Assembly: GCA_963787375.1 (NCBI GenBank)
Contig: CAWBCR010000016.1
Location: 225,817-289,816, forward strand
Origin: CAWBCR01 sp963787375
Lineage (GTDB): Bacteria; Chloroflexota; Anaerolineae; Aggregatilineales; UBA3940
Reading direction: 5' to 3'
Length of the DNA stretch: 64,000 nucleotides
Shown here piece by piece: positions 8,225 to 18,100 of this stretch. The stretch's first letter is position 1. Every line of letters starts with the position of its first letter. The position numbers were made by a program, and so were the translations under genes. Under the pieces are notes generated by a model. It made no database searches. It was not told the origin of the DNA and was given only the letters and a program-made list of their open reading frames with translations.

Positions 8225-8992
8225 ATGCCAGTTGACGCGGTGCTCTTCGACCTGGGCGGCACACTGCTGCACTATCACGACCCCGCCTCGCAGAACCCGC
8301 AGCAGCCCTTCCGCCACATCACGCTGGAGGGCGTGCGGGCTGTCGACGCCCATCTGCCGGACTTTGGCTTCGCATCCCCCGGCTTCGACGCGCTCAGCGG
8401 GGGGGTCGACGCGCGCATCGCGGAGGCGTACCGCGACAAGGCTCGCCGCTCGCTCAGCGCCGGCAGCGTCGAAGGGCCCATCCTCGGCGCGCTGGCCGAC
8501 CTCGGCATCCATCCCAGCGACGATCAATGGGCGGGCCTGCGCCGCCATTTCTACGCCGTTGTCGACTCCATCGTGATCCCGCGCGCGGGCCTCCACGAGA
8601 CGCTCGCCGCGCTCGACGCCGCCGGCTGCCGCATGGGGATCATCTCCAACACCTTCTGGGCCGCCGACCTGCACGACCGCCACCTGGCCGAGCACGGCGT
8701 CCTGCACTACTTCCCGCTGCGCATCTATTCGTGCGACACGCCCTACATGAAGCCCCACCCGGCAATCTTCCAACTCGCGCTCGACGCGCTGGAGATCGCG
8801 CCACGGCAGGCCGCCTACGTCGGCGACCGGCCCGACGTGGACGTGCGCGGCGCGCAGGACGCCGGCCTGTTCGGCGTGCTGATCGACTCACCCTACCGCA
8901 CCGAATCGCTGGACGGCGTGCAGCCCGACGCGGTCGTCGACGAACTGCCGGGCCTGCCTGCTGCGCTCGACGCGCTGGGCCGCCGCGTATGA
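8225..8992 (+). CDS. Second HAD-superfamily hydrolase
   Basis: The 255-residue enzyme has motif I FDLGGTLLHY, motif II SNTFW, the motif III lysine in YMKPHPAIF and motif IV YVGDRPDVDVRGAQ. In motif I the second aspartate of DxD is replaced by glycine (DLGGT). This is frequent in this HAD subgroup and can reduce phosphatase activity. ATG 8225 is preceded by GGGAGG at 8215-8220. The gene lies 29 bases after the first HAD gene and its stop overlaps the start of holA (ATGA), so the three are probably co-translated. Confidence 0.8.
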   Translation: MPVDAVLFDLGGTLLHYHDPASQNPQQPFRHITLEGVRAVDAHLPDFGFASPGFDALSGGVDARIAEAYRDKARRSLSAGSVEGPILGALADLGIHPSDDQWAGLRRHFYAVVDSIVIPRAGLHETLAALDAAGCRMGIISNTFWAADLHDRHLAEHGVLHYFPLRIYSCDTPYMKPHPAIFQLALDALEIAPRQAAYVGDRPDVDVRGAQDAGLFGVLIDSPYRTESLDGVQPDAVVDELPGLPAALDALGRRV

Positions 8993-10014
8993 CCAGCCCC
9001 GACGCGGTGACGGTGGTCTTCTACGGCCAGGATGAGCCCACGCTGCGCGAGCGGCTGACAGCTTTTTGCGCCGAAGTCGTCGAGCCGGCCATGGCCGACC
9101 TCAACACCAGCCGCCTCGACGGGCGTTCGGCGGCGCTGGACGACATCGCCGCCGCTGCCGGGTCGCTGCCGTTTCTGTCCGACCTGCGCCTGGTGCTGGT
9201 CGACAACCTGACCGAGTTGTCCAACGGGCGGGCGATCATCGACGCGCTGCCTGAGCTGCTGCCCGATCTGCCCGATTCGACGCGCCTGCTGTTCGTCGAG
9301 AGCGGCCTGGAAGCCGACCACCCCGGCGACACCCCCGCCGAGCGCAAGCGCAAAGCCGCCCGGCGGCAGGCGCTGAAGAAGCTGGTGAACGTGGTCGAGA
9401 ACGACCCGCGCGGCAGGGCCTTCCATTTCGACGTGCCGCGCAACCCGGTGCAGTGGGTGATGCAGCGCGCCGAGCAGTACGGCGCAGCCATCGACACGCC
9501 CGCCGCGCAGGCGCTGCTACAGCGCATCGGCACCGACCTGGTCGCGGTCGACAGCGAGATCGTCAAGCTGGCAACCTACACCGGCGGGCAGCGGCCCATC
9601 GCGGCGGAGGACGTGGCGCTGCTGACGCCCTACACGCCGGAGGCCGGGATCTTCGACCTGGTCGACGCGCTGGGCCAGCGCCAGGGCGACGCCGCCCTGC
9701 ACCTGCTGCGCCAGCTTCTCGACGACGGCGACGACCCGCTGCGCATCTTCGGCATGATCGTGCGGCAGTACCGGCTGCTGATCCAGATGCGCGAGCACCT
9801 CGACAGCGGCCAGTCGGTGGGCAGCGCGGCGGCTACGCTCGGCATGCATGAGTACGTCGCCAAAAAGATGGCCGCCCAGGCGCGCCACTATTCGCTGCCG
9901 CTGCTGGAGCGCATCTACCGCTACCTGCTTGAGACGGACCTCGACATGAAGACCGGGCGCATCGACCCCTCGCTGGCGCTGGAGACTCTGATCGCGCGAC
10001 TGTCTGCTCGCTGA
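8989..10014 (+). CDS. holA: DNA polymerase III subunit delta
   Basis: The 341-residue protein fits the delta subunit, which opens the beta clamp as part of the clamp loader. Typical features are an early LPFLSDLRLVLVDN strand-loop, SxRLLFVESG, the QRIGTDLVAVDSEIVKLATY block, TPYTPEAGIFDLVDALG and a C-terminal helical collar with RQYRLLIQMRE and PSLALETLIARL. Delta carries no P-loop, and none is seen. Its ATG overlaps the stop of the preceding HAD gene by ATGA, suggesting coupling. Confidence 0.85.
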   Translation: MTSPDAVTVVFYGQDEPTLRERLTAFCAEVVEPAMADLNTSRLDGRSAALDDIAAAAGSLPFLSDLRLVLVDNLTELSNGRAIIDALPELLPDLPDSTRLLFVESGLEADHPGDTPAERKRKAARRQALKKLVNVVENDPRGRAFHFDVPRNPVQWVMQRAEQYGAAIDTPAAQALLQRIGTDLVAVDSEIVKLATYTGGQRPIAAEDVALLTPYTPEAGIFDLVDALGQRQGDAALHLLRQLLDDGDDPLRIFGMIVRQYRLLIQMREHLDSGQSVGSAAATLGMHEYVAKKMAAQARHYSLPLLERIYRYLLETDLDMKTGRIDPSLALETLIARLSAR

Positions 10015-10095
10015 AAGGGCTGTCCACGAGAGTGAGTCAGGCCCCCTTCAGTCTACGACACTTCCTGTTCAGGAGAAGGTCATCCAACAAGAAGA

Positions 10096-10135
10096 GGGGC
10101 GGGTGCCGATGCATCGCATCGACCAGACCCGCCCC
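10096..10135. terminator. Bidirectional hairpin between holA and the TPR gene
   Basis: GGGGCGGGT (10096-10104) pairs with ACCCGCCCC (10127-10135), with an inner GATGC/GCATC. It lies between two converging genes. Confidence 0.55.
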
Positions 10136-10152
10136 TGCTAATTGATGTGTCG

Positions 10153-12618
10153 TTACGGCGTGGCGGTCGGGAAGGGGGTATTGGACACGACCGGCGTGTG
10201 GGTCGTGGTGGGCGAACTGGTGGGCGTCGGCGTGCGGGTTGGCGTAGGGGTACGGGTCGGCGTCGCGGTGCTGGTCGACGTGGGGGTAGGCGTGACCGTG
10301 GGGGTCGGTGTGGGGGTGCGGGTGGGCGTCGGCGTGATGGTGGGCGTCGCCGTGGGCCGCGCGGCCTGCTGCTCGACGTACAGATCGTCCAGCCTGGCGG
10401 TGGCGTCGGCGGCGAAGGAATAGTTGAACACCTCGTTCCAGAACGTCACCCATTCAAGCTCGTGGATAGCAGGGTTCACCTGACCGAGGCCGGCCAGAAT
10501 CAGGCCGTTGTAGTAATGGCGCGTGCCGGTCTCGGCGACAAACAGCGCGGCGTTGATGTCGGCCTTGGCGTTGGTGAAATCGCCCTGGTCGTAGTAGGCA
10601 CGGGCACGCGATTCGTAGACGTAACCCTGCTGCTCCTGCGAGAGCGTCAGGTTGTTGAGGGCATTGGTCGCCGCCGGGACGAGGTCGGCGAAGCGACCCG
10701 TCTCGGCCAGGGCACGAATGTACAGCGTCTCGACGTCGGGCTGATTGGGCCGCTTGTCGCGGACGGCGTTGAGGTCGTCGAGCGCCTGCTGATAATTGCC
10801 CAGCGCAAAGGACGCCCGAGCGCGCGCAAAGCGCAGGTCGAGGTTGCCGGGCGCGTTCTGCGCGGCAGCGTTGAGATCCTCCAGCGCCAGAGCGTACTTG
10901 CCCTGGGTGAGGTAATACGCGCCACGAGCCGCGAGGGCCTGCGTCTCGCCGGGCGAAAGCTGGATGGCGCGGGCATAGGCCTCGATGGCATCCTGCTGGC
11001 GACCCAGCGCACCGTAGGCCTGCCCCAGCAGCGACCAGGCATCGGCACTGGACGGGTTCTGCTGGTCGAGGTAGTCCTCAAGGCCGATAGCGGCCAGTTG
11101 GGCGTGGCCCAGGCCCAGACGGCCACGCGCCAGGGCGAGAATGGCCCCCCGCGCGCCGGGATCGATATAGTAGGCGAGGTTCGCGTAGGCGACGGCGTTC
11201 TGTGGATCGCCCATCGCCAGATAGATCTGCGCGCCGAGGACCAGCAGGTTTACGTCGTAGGGACGAGCCTGCCGACCGGCGGTGATGGCATCCAGCGCCG
11301 ACTGGGTATCGCCCGTACTCAGGTAGCCCTGCGCCAGGTTGAGGTAGGCGAAGACGAGGCGTGGGTCTAGCTCGTTGGCGCGCTGGTTCTCGACAAGGGC
11401 ACGCTCGCTGGAGCCCTGCTGCAAATAGACGTAGCCCAGGGCCGCGTGCAGCGGCGCAAAATCGGCGTACTTGTCGACGCCCGCCTGGAGCGCGTCGAGG
11501 GCCTCACTGAGACGGTCGAGGTAGGCCAGCGACATGCCCTTGACGTAGTAGCTGTCGGCGGGGTCATCGCCAGCGGCCTGCTCCTGGTCGACCAGATCGA
11601 GCGCATCCTGATAGCGGCCCTGGTCAAAGGCGGCCAGCGCGTCGTTCATACGCGGGTTGGACGGGTGCGGCGTGGCGACATAGGGCGGCGTGGCGGTGAG
11701 TTCAAAGCGCAGCTCGCCACGCGGCGCGCTGCCGGTGGGCAGCATCGGCTCATCAGGCATGGCCTGATTGGTAGGCGTGGGCGTGCGTGTGGGGCGCGGA
11801 GTAGCCGTCGCCTCAGGAGCGGCGGTGATGGTCGGCGAGGGGCTGGGCGTGGTATGGGCGGCGATCTGGCGGGCCTGATAGTTCCGCACCAGACTGGAGG
11901 CCATCAACGCGACCAGCACAACGGTCACCACGCCAAGCGCCGCGACGATCGTGATCGGGCCGGGGCGCAGGTCAATGCCGGTACGGGGCCGGCGATGCAT
12001 CTCAGCAGCCGAGGCCCACTCGATATCCAGCCTGCCGATGCGCTGCTGATCCTCAATGGCGCTCAGGATGGGGTCGGCCTCACGCTGGGCCTGGGCGACG
12101 ACGGCGGGGTCAATCAGCGGGACGCCGTCAGGCGCGGGCGGCACCGGGCGCGGAGGAGCCGGCACGACAGGCGGAGGCCCGGCGGGAGCAGGCGGCGGGG
12201 CAGGCTCCGACGGCTGGACGGCCTCGGGCTGCTCGACCGGTTCGGCCTGCTGGGTGGGCTCGGGCGGCTGGATGGACTCAGGCGGCTGGACGGCCTCCGG
12301 CTGTTGAGCAGGCTCAGCCTGCTGCGGTTCGGCGGGCGGAGGCGGCGGGGCAGCCTCAGGCGGCGGGGCCACATCAACGCCCAGCGCGCGCAGGCCCTTA
12401 ATGGCCAGCTCGTTGGCGGGATTAATGGTCAGAATCTGATTGAGGCAGTGGATGCGCTCAATCGGCTTCTCGACGACGGCGCTCATCCACAGCCAGGCCG
12501 TCTCGCTGCGCGGGTCGGCACGCAGCACCTGCACCAGCAGGCCGCGCGCCTGCTCTTTCTGCCCGGCGCGCGCCGCGGCAATCGCCTGTTGAAGAAGTTG
12601 GTCCACAGAATCGGTCAT
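10153..12618 (-). CDS. Membrane-anchored TPR protein with Pro-rich linker and Thr-Pro tail
   Basis: The product has 821 residues. Residues 1-85 form a TPR-like cytoplasmic region (QQAIAAARAGQKEQARGLL). A Pro/Glu/Gln-rich linker follows to about 200, then one membrane helix (ITIVAALGVVTVVLVALMAS, near 230). A Thr-Pro linker then leads into about ten tetratricopeptide repeats on the outer side, for example DALAAFDQGRYQDALDLVDQ and AWSLLGQAYGALGRQQDAI. The C-terminus is about 65 residues of TPTPT-type repeats. Such Thr-Pro tails are common on surface proteins of Chloroflexota. It is probably a surface scaffold. ATG 12618 is preferred over the GTG at 12627. Confidence 0.75.
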   Translation of the reverse strand: MTDSVDQLLQQAIAAARAGQKEQARGLLVQVLRADPRSETAWLWMSAVVEKPIERIHCLNQILTINPANELAIKGLRALGVDVAPPPEAAPPPPPAEPQQAEPAQQPEAVQPPESIQPPEPTQQAEPVEQPEAVQPSEPAPPPAPAGPPPVVPAPPRPVPPAPDGVPLIDPAVVAQAQREADPILSAIEDQQRIGRLDIEWASAAEMHRRPRTGIDLRPGPITIVAALGVVTVVLVALMASSLVRNYQARQIAAHTTPSPSPTITAAPEATATPRPTRTPTPTNQAMPDEPMLPTGSAPRGELRFELTATPPYVATPHPSNPRMNDALAAFDQGRYQDALDLVDQEQAAGDDPADSYYVKGMSLAYLDRLSEALDALQAGVDKYADFAPLHAALGYVYLQQGSSERALVENQRANELDPRLVFAYLNLAQGYLSTGDTQSALDAITAGRQARPYDVNLLVLGAQIYLAMGDPQNAVAYANLAYYIDPGARGAILALARGRLGLGHAQLAAIGLEDYLDQQNPSSADAWSLLGQAYGALGRQQDAIEAYARAIQLSPGETQALAARGAYYLTQGKYALALEDLNAAAQNAPGNLDLRFARARASFALGNYQQALDDLNAVRDKRPNQPDVETLYIRALAETGRFADLVPAATNALNNLTLSQEQQGYVYESRARAYYDQGDFTNAKADINAALFVAETGTRHYYNGLILAGLGQVNPAIHELEWVTFWNEVFNYSFAADATARLDDLYVEQQAARPTATPTITPTPTRTPTPTPTVTPTPTSTSTATPTRTPTPTRTPTPTSSPTTTHTPVVSNTPFPTATP

Positions 12619-12718
12619 AACGCCCACCCGATTGCGCTAAGTTCGATGACACTTGATGATGCCAGGACGATGCCCACCACATTGTACACCACCCCTCTCG
12701 AATGCTACAATCTGCACG

Positions 12719-12845
12719 GAGGGGCCCTCGGCCCCGGCCTCGCTGCAAAGACCCCCACCCCGGCCTCGCTGCGCTTGGCCACCCCTCCCCCACAGTCGCG
12801 GACGCTGCGCGTCCCGCTCGGGAGGGAGGGGCAAGGGGAATACGC
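12719..12845. repeat. GC-rich intergenic repeat before thpR
   Basis: The stretch contains the direct repeat CCCCGGCCTCGCTGC (about 12731 and 12759), CCCCTCCCCC and GGGAGGGAGGGG arms, and GGACGCTGCGCGTCC. The core GACGCTGCGCGTC recurs near 13930. It resembles the repeat beside recD2. No gene is present in 12619-12862. Confidence 0.45.
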
Positions 12846-12862
12846 GATCCTGGAGTACGGCA

Positions 12863-13450
12863 ATGGACAAGGCATGGCGGTTGTTCATCGCGCTGGAGCT
12901 GCCCGACGAGGTTGTCGAGCAGATCGGGCGACTGCAAGGGAAGCTGAAACGCACGGTGCCCAGCCGGGCGGCGCGGTGGGTCGACCCGCACAGCATCCAC
13001 CTGACGCTCAAGTTTCTGGGCGACGTGCCGGTCGAGGAGATCGACGCGATCAAGGATGGCGTCGCACAGGCAGCGAAGGGACACCCGTCGCTGCGGCTGG
13101 CCGTGCAGGGGTTGGGGTGCTTCCCCGATACGAAGCGCCCGCGCGTGCTGTGGCTGGGCGTGACGGGCAACCTCGACGCGCTGCAGGCGCTGCAAGCCAG
13201 CGTCGAGGAGCACGTCGCACCGCTGGGCTACCCCGTCGACGAGCGGGGCTTCTCGCCGCACCTGACGCTGGCCCGGACAGGCCGGCAGGCCAGCCGCGAA
13301 GAGGCGGCGGCGCTGGGGCGGGCCGCCGAGAATGGCGACGGGTCGGCGCTGGCAGGCTGGCAGGCGGCGCGCGTCAGCCTGATGCGCAGCCAGCTCAAGC
13401 CGGACGGCGCGGTGTACACACGCGTGTTTGAGGCGGAGTTGAACGGGTGA
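12863..13450 (+). CDS. thpR: RNA 2',3'-cyclic phosphodiesterase (2H family)
   Basis: The 195-residue enzyme has both histidine signatures of the 2H phosphoesterase fold, HLTLKFLG near residue 48 and HLTLARTG near 132. It begins with the family opening RLFIALELPDEV. ThpR (LigT) opens 2',3'-cyclic phosphates on RNA. Its last codons overlap the ATG-equivalent GTG of the next gene (Mut7-C type RNase) by ATGA-like spacing, so the two form an RNA-processing pair. The start ATG 12863 is the first that includes the whole fold. Confidence 0.85.
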   Translation: MDKAWRLFIALELPDEVVEQIGRLQGKLKRTVPSRAARWVDPHSIHLTLKFLGDVPVEEIDAIKDGVAQAAKGHPSLRLAVQGLGCFPDTKRPRVLWLGVTGNLDALQALQASVEEHVAPLGYPVDERGFSPHLTLARTGRQASREEAAALGRAAENGDGSALAGWQAARVSLMRSQLKPDGAVYTRVFEAELNG

Positions 13451-13909
13451 GCACGCCACTGCTGCTCGACGCGATGCTGGGGCGGCTGGCACGCTGGCTG
13501 CGGCTGATGGGCTACGACGCCGCCTACCTAGCCGACACAGACGACATCGAGGTGGTGCGGTTGGCGCGCGCCGAGGGCCGGCTGGTGCTGACACGAGATC
13601 GAGGGCTGGCCACGCGGCGCGGCATCGACGCCATGCTGATCGACAGCCAGACGCTAGACGAACAGCTTGCGCAGGTCGCAGAGGAGATCGGCGGGGCACC
13701 GGAGCCGGTCACGCCACGGTGCGCGGTGTGCAACGTGCCGCTGGCCGCGCTATCCGCCGAGTGCGGCGCGGGGGCGCGTCCCGCCGTACGTGTGGCGCTC
13801 GGTGGAGACGTTCACGCAGTGCCCACAGTGTCACCGGGTCTACTGGCCGGGCACGCACTGGCGGGCCATCCGGGCGCGGCTGGAGGAGATCGACGCGGGG
13901 GAAGAGTGA
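13447..13909 (+). CDS. Mut7-C RNase-domain protein (one frameshift)
   Basis: The N-terminus (LLLDAMLGRLARWLRLMGYD, then LVLTRDRGLA) is the PIN-like Mut7-C RNase core with conserved acidic residues. A zinc ribbon follows: CAVCNVPL in the first frame, and FTQCPQCHRVYWPGTHW only in the next frame. The family always carries both halves, so one extra base in the G-run at 13770-13774 is the likely break. The corrected protein has about 153 residues and ends at 13909. The uncorrected frame would run to 14001 with an unrelated tail. It overlaps thpR by four bases. Confidence 0.75.
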
Positions 13910-14054
13910 GGCCCCCACCCCCACTGGCGGCGACGCTGCGCGTCGCACGCCGGTGGGATGGGAGTCAGGCTGCGCACCGCAGGATCAGGCGCGCGGCCTA
14001 GCCAGAGGCCCCCGGACATGCTAGAATGGCAGCATAGCGCAGCAACGAGGAAAT

Positions 14055-14426
14055 ATGAGGGAGCAAGTCACAATAGAGATCATCGATCTGGCACGCAACA
14101 TTGTGGACATCATCGAAGACAAGAAGGGTGAGGACATCGTCCTGCTGGACATCCGCGAGAAGACGATCATCGCGGACTATTTTGTGGTGTGCAGCGGCAG
14201 CAGCGAGCGGCAGCTCAAGGCCATCGTGGATGGCATCAGGGAGGAAGTCAAGAAGAAGCACGGCATCGGGCCGCGCTCGGTGGAGGGCGACGCCCGGACC
14301 GGCTGGGTGTTGATTGATTACAGCGACATCGTGGTGCACGCGTTCTCACCGGCGGTGCGAACGTATTACGACCTGGAGGGGTTCTGGGAGGAGCACAACG
14401 CGACGGTGCTGCTGAAAGTGCGGTAG
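14055..14426 (+). CDS. rsfS: Ribosomal silencing factor RsfS
   Basis: The 123-residue protein has the RsfS/Iojap signatures VLLDIREKTIIADYFVVCSGSS (first part of the domain), QLKAIVDGI, and GWVLIDYSDIVVHAFSP. RsfS binds uL14 on the large ribosomal subunit and blocks subunit joining when nutrients are scarce. Upstream GAGGAA precedes ATG 14055. It is usually found near nadD. Here it follows thpR and the Mut7-C gene. Confidence 0.92.
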   Translation: MREQVTIEIIDLARNIVDIIEDKKGEDIVLLDIREKTIIADYFVVCSGSSERQLKAIVDGIREEVKKKHGIGPRSVEGDARTGWVLIDYSDIVVHAFSPAVRTYYDLEGFWEEHNATVLLKVR

Positions 14427-14448
14427 AAGGCGACATAAGGAATAATGA

Positions 14449-14472
14449 GGGCAGCCGTCGGGCTGCCCTTTT
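14449..14472. terminator. Terminator between rsfS and ndk
   Basis: GGGCAGCC (14449-14456) and GGCTGCCC (14461-14468) form a tight stem followed by TTTTC. A second stem, GCAACC/GGTTGC near 14500, lies closer to ndk, which converges on this site. Confidence 0.75.
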
Positions 14473-14539
14473 CGATCCAGAAAGGAAAGAGGGCACGGGG
14501 CAACCTCCGGTTGCTTTGCCGTGCCGCTACCGGTCACAC

Positions 14540-14992
14540 TCAGTCTTCGAAGATCCAGGGGTCGGTGGGGCGGGACCAGTCGAGCAGCTCGGCGTCGGTG
14601 AAGAACAGGCTGACCTCGCGGGCGGCATCCTCGGCGTTGGCGGAACCGTGCACGATGTTACGCCCGACCGTCACGGCCAGGTCGCCCCGAATGGTGCCGG
14701 GGGCCGCATCGGCGGGGCTGGTGACGCCCATCGTGGCGCGCACGACAGGGATGGCGCGCGGGCCCTCCCAAACCATCGCCACGACCGGGGCGGAGGTGAT
14801 GTAGCTGATCAGACCCGGATAGAATGGCTTCCCCTTGTGCTCGGCGTAGTGGCGGGCGGCGAGATCGCCGCTGATTTGCATGAACTTCATGCCGACGAGA
14901 CGCAGGCCGCGGCGCTCGATGCGGCTGATCACCTCGCCGATCAACCCGCGCTGCACCCCATCCGGCTTGACGAGAACCAGTGTGCGTTCCAA
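14540..14992 (-). CDS. ndk: Nucleoside diphosphate kinase
   Basis: The 150-residue enzyme moves a gamma-phosphate between nucleotides through a phosphohistidine. The motifs are TLVLVKPDGVQRGLIGEV at the start, then YAEHKGKPFYPGLI, VVRATMGVTSPADAAPGTIRGD and the active-site block NIVHGSANAEDA, where the histidine is the phospho-acceptor. The start is taken as TTG 14992, because AAAGGAAGGG lies just upstream and the encoded protein then begins at the usual position (LERTLVLVKPDG). Confidence 0.93.
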   Translation of the reverse strand: MERTLVLVKPDGVQRGLIGEVISRIERRGLRLVGMKFMQISGDLAARHYAEHKGKPFYPGLISYITSAPVVAMVWEGPRAIPVVRATMGVTSPADAAPGTIRGDLAVTVGRNIVHGSANAEDAAREVSLFFTDAELLDWSRPTDPWIFED

Positions 14993-15063
14993 AACACCCT
15001 TCCTTTGTGTGACAATCAGGCGGCGCACCGCACGAAAGTATAACGGCCAGCCTGACCTACAGC

Positions 15064-15094
15064 AAAAAACGGGCCGGTGATGATCACCGGCCCG
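15064..15094 (-). terminator. Terminator after the PDWL scaffold gene
   Basis: CGGGCCGGTGAT (15070-15081) and ATCACCGGCCCG (15083-15094) form a perfect 12-bp stem. On the minus strand it is followed by six T residues. It ends the scaffold gene, upstream of ndk. Confidence 0.85.
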
Positions 15095-15128
15095 CGTGTA
15101 CGTGCTTCTTAACCTGCAAATGAGGCTC

Positions 15129-18100
15129 TTAGATATTGTCGAGCGCGTTGCGATACGCCTCCAGCGCATCCTGGAGACGCCCGCTGGTGCGCAGCGCGTC
15201 GCCGAGGACGCGGTGCACGCGCGGGTGGACTTTCTTCTCGGTGCGCAGCAGGTAGCTGAGGTCCGAGATGGTCTGGTCGAGGTTCTCGCCGTGATGGATC
15301 ATGTTCTCGTAATACGGCAGCGCCTCCTCGACCGCGCTGCCGGAGAGCTTCTCACGCGCGATGCGCAACTGCTCGTGGTAGTCGCCTTCAAGTTCCGGCG
15401 GTAGCGGAATCGGGGCAGGCTGCGGGCGCGGAGCGGCAGACGCGGGCCGCGGGGCGACGACAGGCCGCTCAGCGGGCGGCGGAGCCGGCTCAGCCGGCTG
15501 GGTGGGCGTGGTCAGCCAGTCCGTCATGCCGGCGGGCTTGCGGGCCTCAGCCGGGGCCGGGGCCGGTTCTTCCTTGAGCCACGGCGGGACCTCTTTCTCT
15601 TCTTCAGGCTCCTCAGGCGCGGCTTCCGCCTCAGCAGCAGGCGGCTGGGCGGGCTCAGGCCCCTTGAGCCAGTCGGCCCTGGGACGCGCCTCGGCCTCTT
15701 CAGCAGCGGGGGCCGCCGGGGTAGGCTCGGCCTGATCGCCGAACAGGCTCTCAATCGTGCCTTCGGCCTCGGCAGGCTGCTCGGCTTCCAGAGCGCTCTT
15801 GAGCCACGCCAACTCGTCTTCCCCTACTTCGACATCCAGGCCGGCTGGCAGCTCCTCTTCCGGGCCACCCTCCAGCGCGCTGGCGATGGCCTCCTGCGCG
15901 CCGGCGTCTTTCAACCAGTCAGGCAGCTCTCCCTCGCCGACAGGCTCGGCCTCGGCTTCGAGGTCGGGCGGCGGCGGGGCGGCCACCGGGGGCTGATCGG
16001 GCGTGAGGGCCTCCGACACTACCTTCTCTGCGCCGACGCCCTGGGCAGACACCTGCTCGTCGAGCCACGACAGCGCCTCATCGGCCTGCGGCGAAGCCGC
16101 CAACACATCCGCCGCCGAAGCGGGCTCAGGCTCTTCTTCCGTCTCGCGGAACCAGGCAGGAAGCTCTTCTCCCGCCGGTTTCTCAGCAGGCGCGCGCAGC
16201 CATTCAGGCACATCCTCATCTTCCAATGAGGCAGCAGGCGTGGCTTCCACCGCCACAGCCGGCTCGGACTCCTTGAGCCAGTCAGGGACCTCTTCCTCTT
16301 CCTCGGCAGTGGCAGCAGGCACAGCCTCAGCTTCCTCAGCGGCAGCCTCAGTCGCCTTGAGCCAATCGGGAAGGCCTTCTTCTTCCTCTTCCTCTTCCTC
16401 CTCAGCAGCAGGCGCGGCTTCAGCCGCAGGCTCGGAAGCTTTCAGCCAATCGGGAAGGCCTTCTTCTTCCTCTTCCTCGGCAGCAGCAGCGGGCGCAGGC
16501 TCAGCGGCAGCCTCAGTCGCCTTCAACCAATCGGGAAGCCCTTCTTTCTCTTCCTCTTCCTCTTCTTCCTCAGCAACAGGCACGGCTTCAGCCGCAGGCT
16601 CGGAAGCTTTCAGCCAGTCGGGACGAGCTTCTTCTTCCTCTTCCTCGGCGACAGCAGCGGGTACAGGCTCAGCAGCCGCCTCGGTTGCCTTCAGCCAATC
16701 GGGAAGCCCTTCTTCCACTTCCTCTTCTTCTTCCTCAGCAGCAGCGGCAGGCGCAGCCTCGGCGACGGGAGTTTCGGAAGGTTCTTCGGGCGTGCCAGCG
16801 CTTCCCTCGGCCTGGAAGTTCGGATCATACTTGGCCGCGATTTGCTCCAGCCAGGCTATGGCATCATCGCTGTCGAGATCGCCTTCGGAGAGCCAATCGG
16901 GAACCTCTTCAGAGGCGTCGTCTGTTGGTTCATCGGTCGGTGGTACCACGTTATCTTCCTCCCGAAGCGCCGCAGCCCCCTCAGGTGCAACCGGTTCGGC
17001 TGCCAGCCAATCGGGCGGCGCTTCTTCCTTAGGTGTAACGGTTTCGGTCTCTCCAGCACTCTCGCTCAATTCCGCCAACTCAGCAGCAGGCCGGAGCCAG
17101 TCTGGGAGCGTTTCGTCAGCAGCCAATTCTGCTGGTATCTCATCAGACGTGCCTGCAGGGGCGGCGGTCGCCTGAAGCCAATCAGGGAGTTCTTCCTCAG
17201 CGGGCAACTCCTCGGCGGGCGGCTCAGGCGGTTCCGTCGAACTCAGCGGTCGCCTGGAGCCAATCAGGGAGTTCTTCCTCAGCAGGCAACTCGTCAGCGG
17301 GCGGCTCAGGCGGTTCCGTCGACTCTGCGGTCGCCTGAAGCCAATCAGGGAGTTCTTCCTCAGCGGGCAACTCCTCGGCGGGCGGCTCAGGCGGTTCCGT
17401 CGACTCAGCGGTCGCCTGGAGCCAATCAGGGAGTTCTTCCTCAGCAGGTAACTCGTCAGCGGGCGGCTCAGGCGGTTCTGCCGGCGCAGCAGCGGACTCC
17501 AGCCAATCAGGGAGTTCTTCCTCAGCAGGTAACTCGTCGGCGGGCGGCTCAGGCGGTTCTGCCGGCGCAGCAGCGGACTCCAGCCAATCAGGGAGTTCTT
17601 CCTCAGCAGGTAACTCGTCGGCGGGCGGCTCAGGCGGTTCTGCCGGCGCAGCAGCGGACTCCAGCCAATCGGGGAGTTCTTCCTCAGCAGGTGACTCGTC
17701 GGCGGGCGGCTCAGGCGGTTCTGCCGGCGCAGCAGCGGACTCCAGCCAATCGGGAGCCGCACCGGCCTGTTCTTCGCTTGCATCCGCATCTGATGGCGGC
17801 GTGGGCGTGATGCTGCCGGCGGCGTCTTCGGGCGCTTCCGGCGCGGCATCCCACGGCTCAAGATCATCGAATGTGTCAAAGCCAGCAGACTGATCGGGAG
17901 GCGGGGACACCTCGGCCATCCAGTCAGGCGCAGGCGGGACATCCCCAGCGGCAGGTTCCGACGGCTCAAGCGTCTCGCCGGAAATGGGCGGCGTCGGGCT
18001 GGCCAGCAGATCGTCGAGCCAGGACTCAGACATCACGCCCGGCAACTCTTCCTGCGGTTCAGGCGGGGCGGCCTCAGCCTGTGGGGCAGACTCGCCGGTC

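Noticed and set aside
10153..10380. Simple-sequence repeat on the plus strand
   Set aside because: It encodes the Thr-Pro tail of the minus-strand TPR protein and is not an independent element.
16003..17175. Serine-rich plus-strand frame of 390 codons
   Set aside because: It is the antisense of the Glu-rich PDWL scaffold. Poly-Ser arises from GAGGAA read backwards.
17162..17755. CRISPR-like array
   Set aside because: Units are contiguous 81-bp coding repeats without unique spacers and they keep the scaffold frame.
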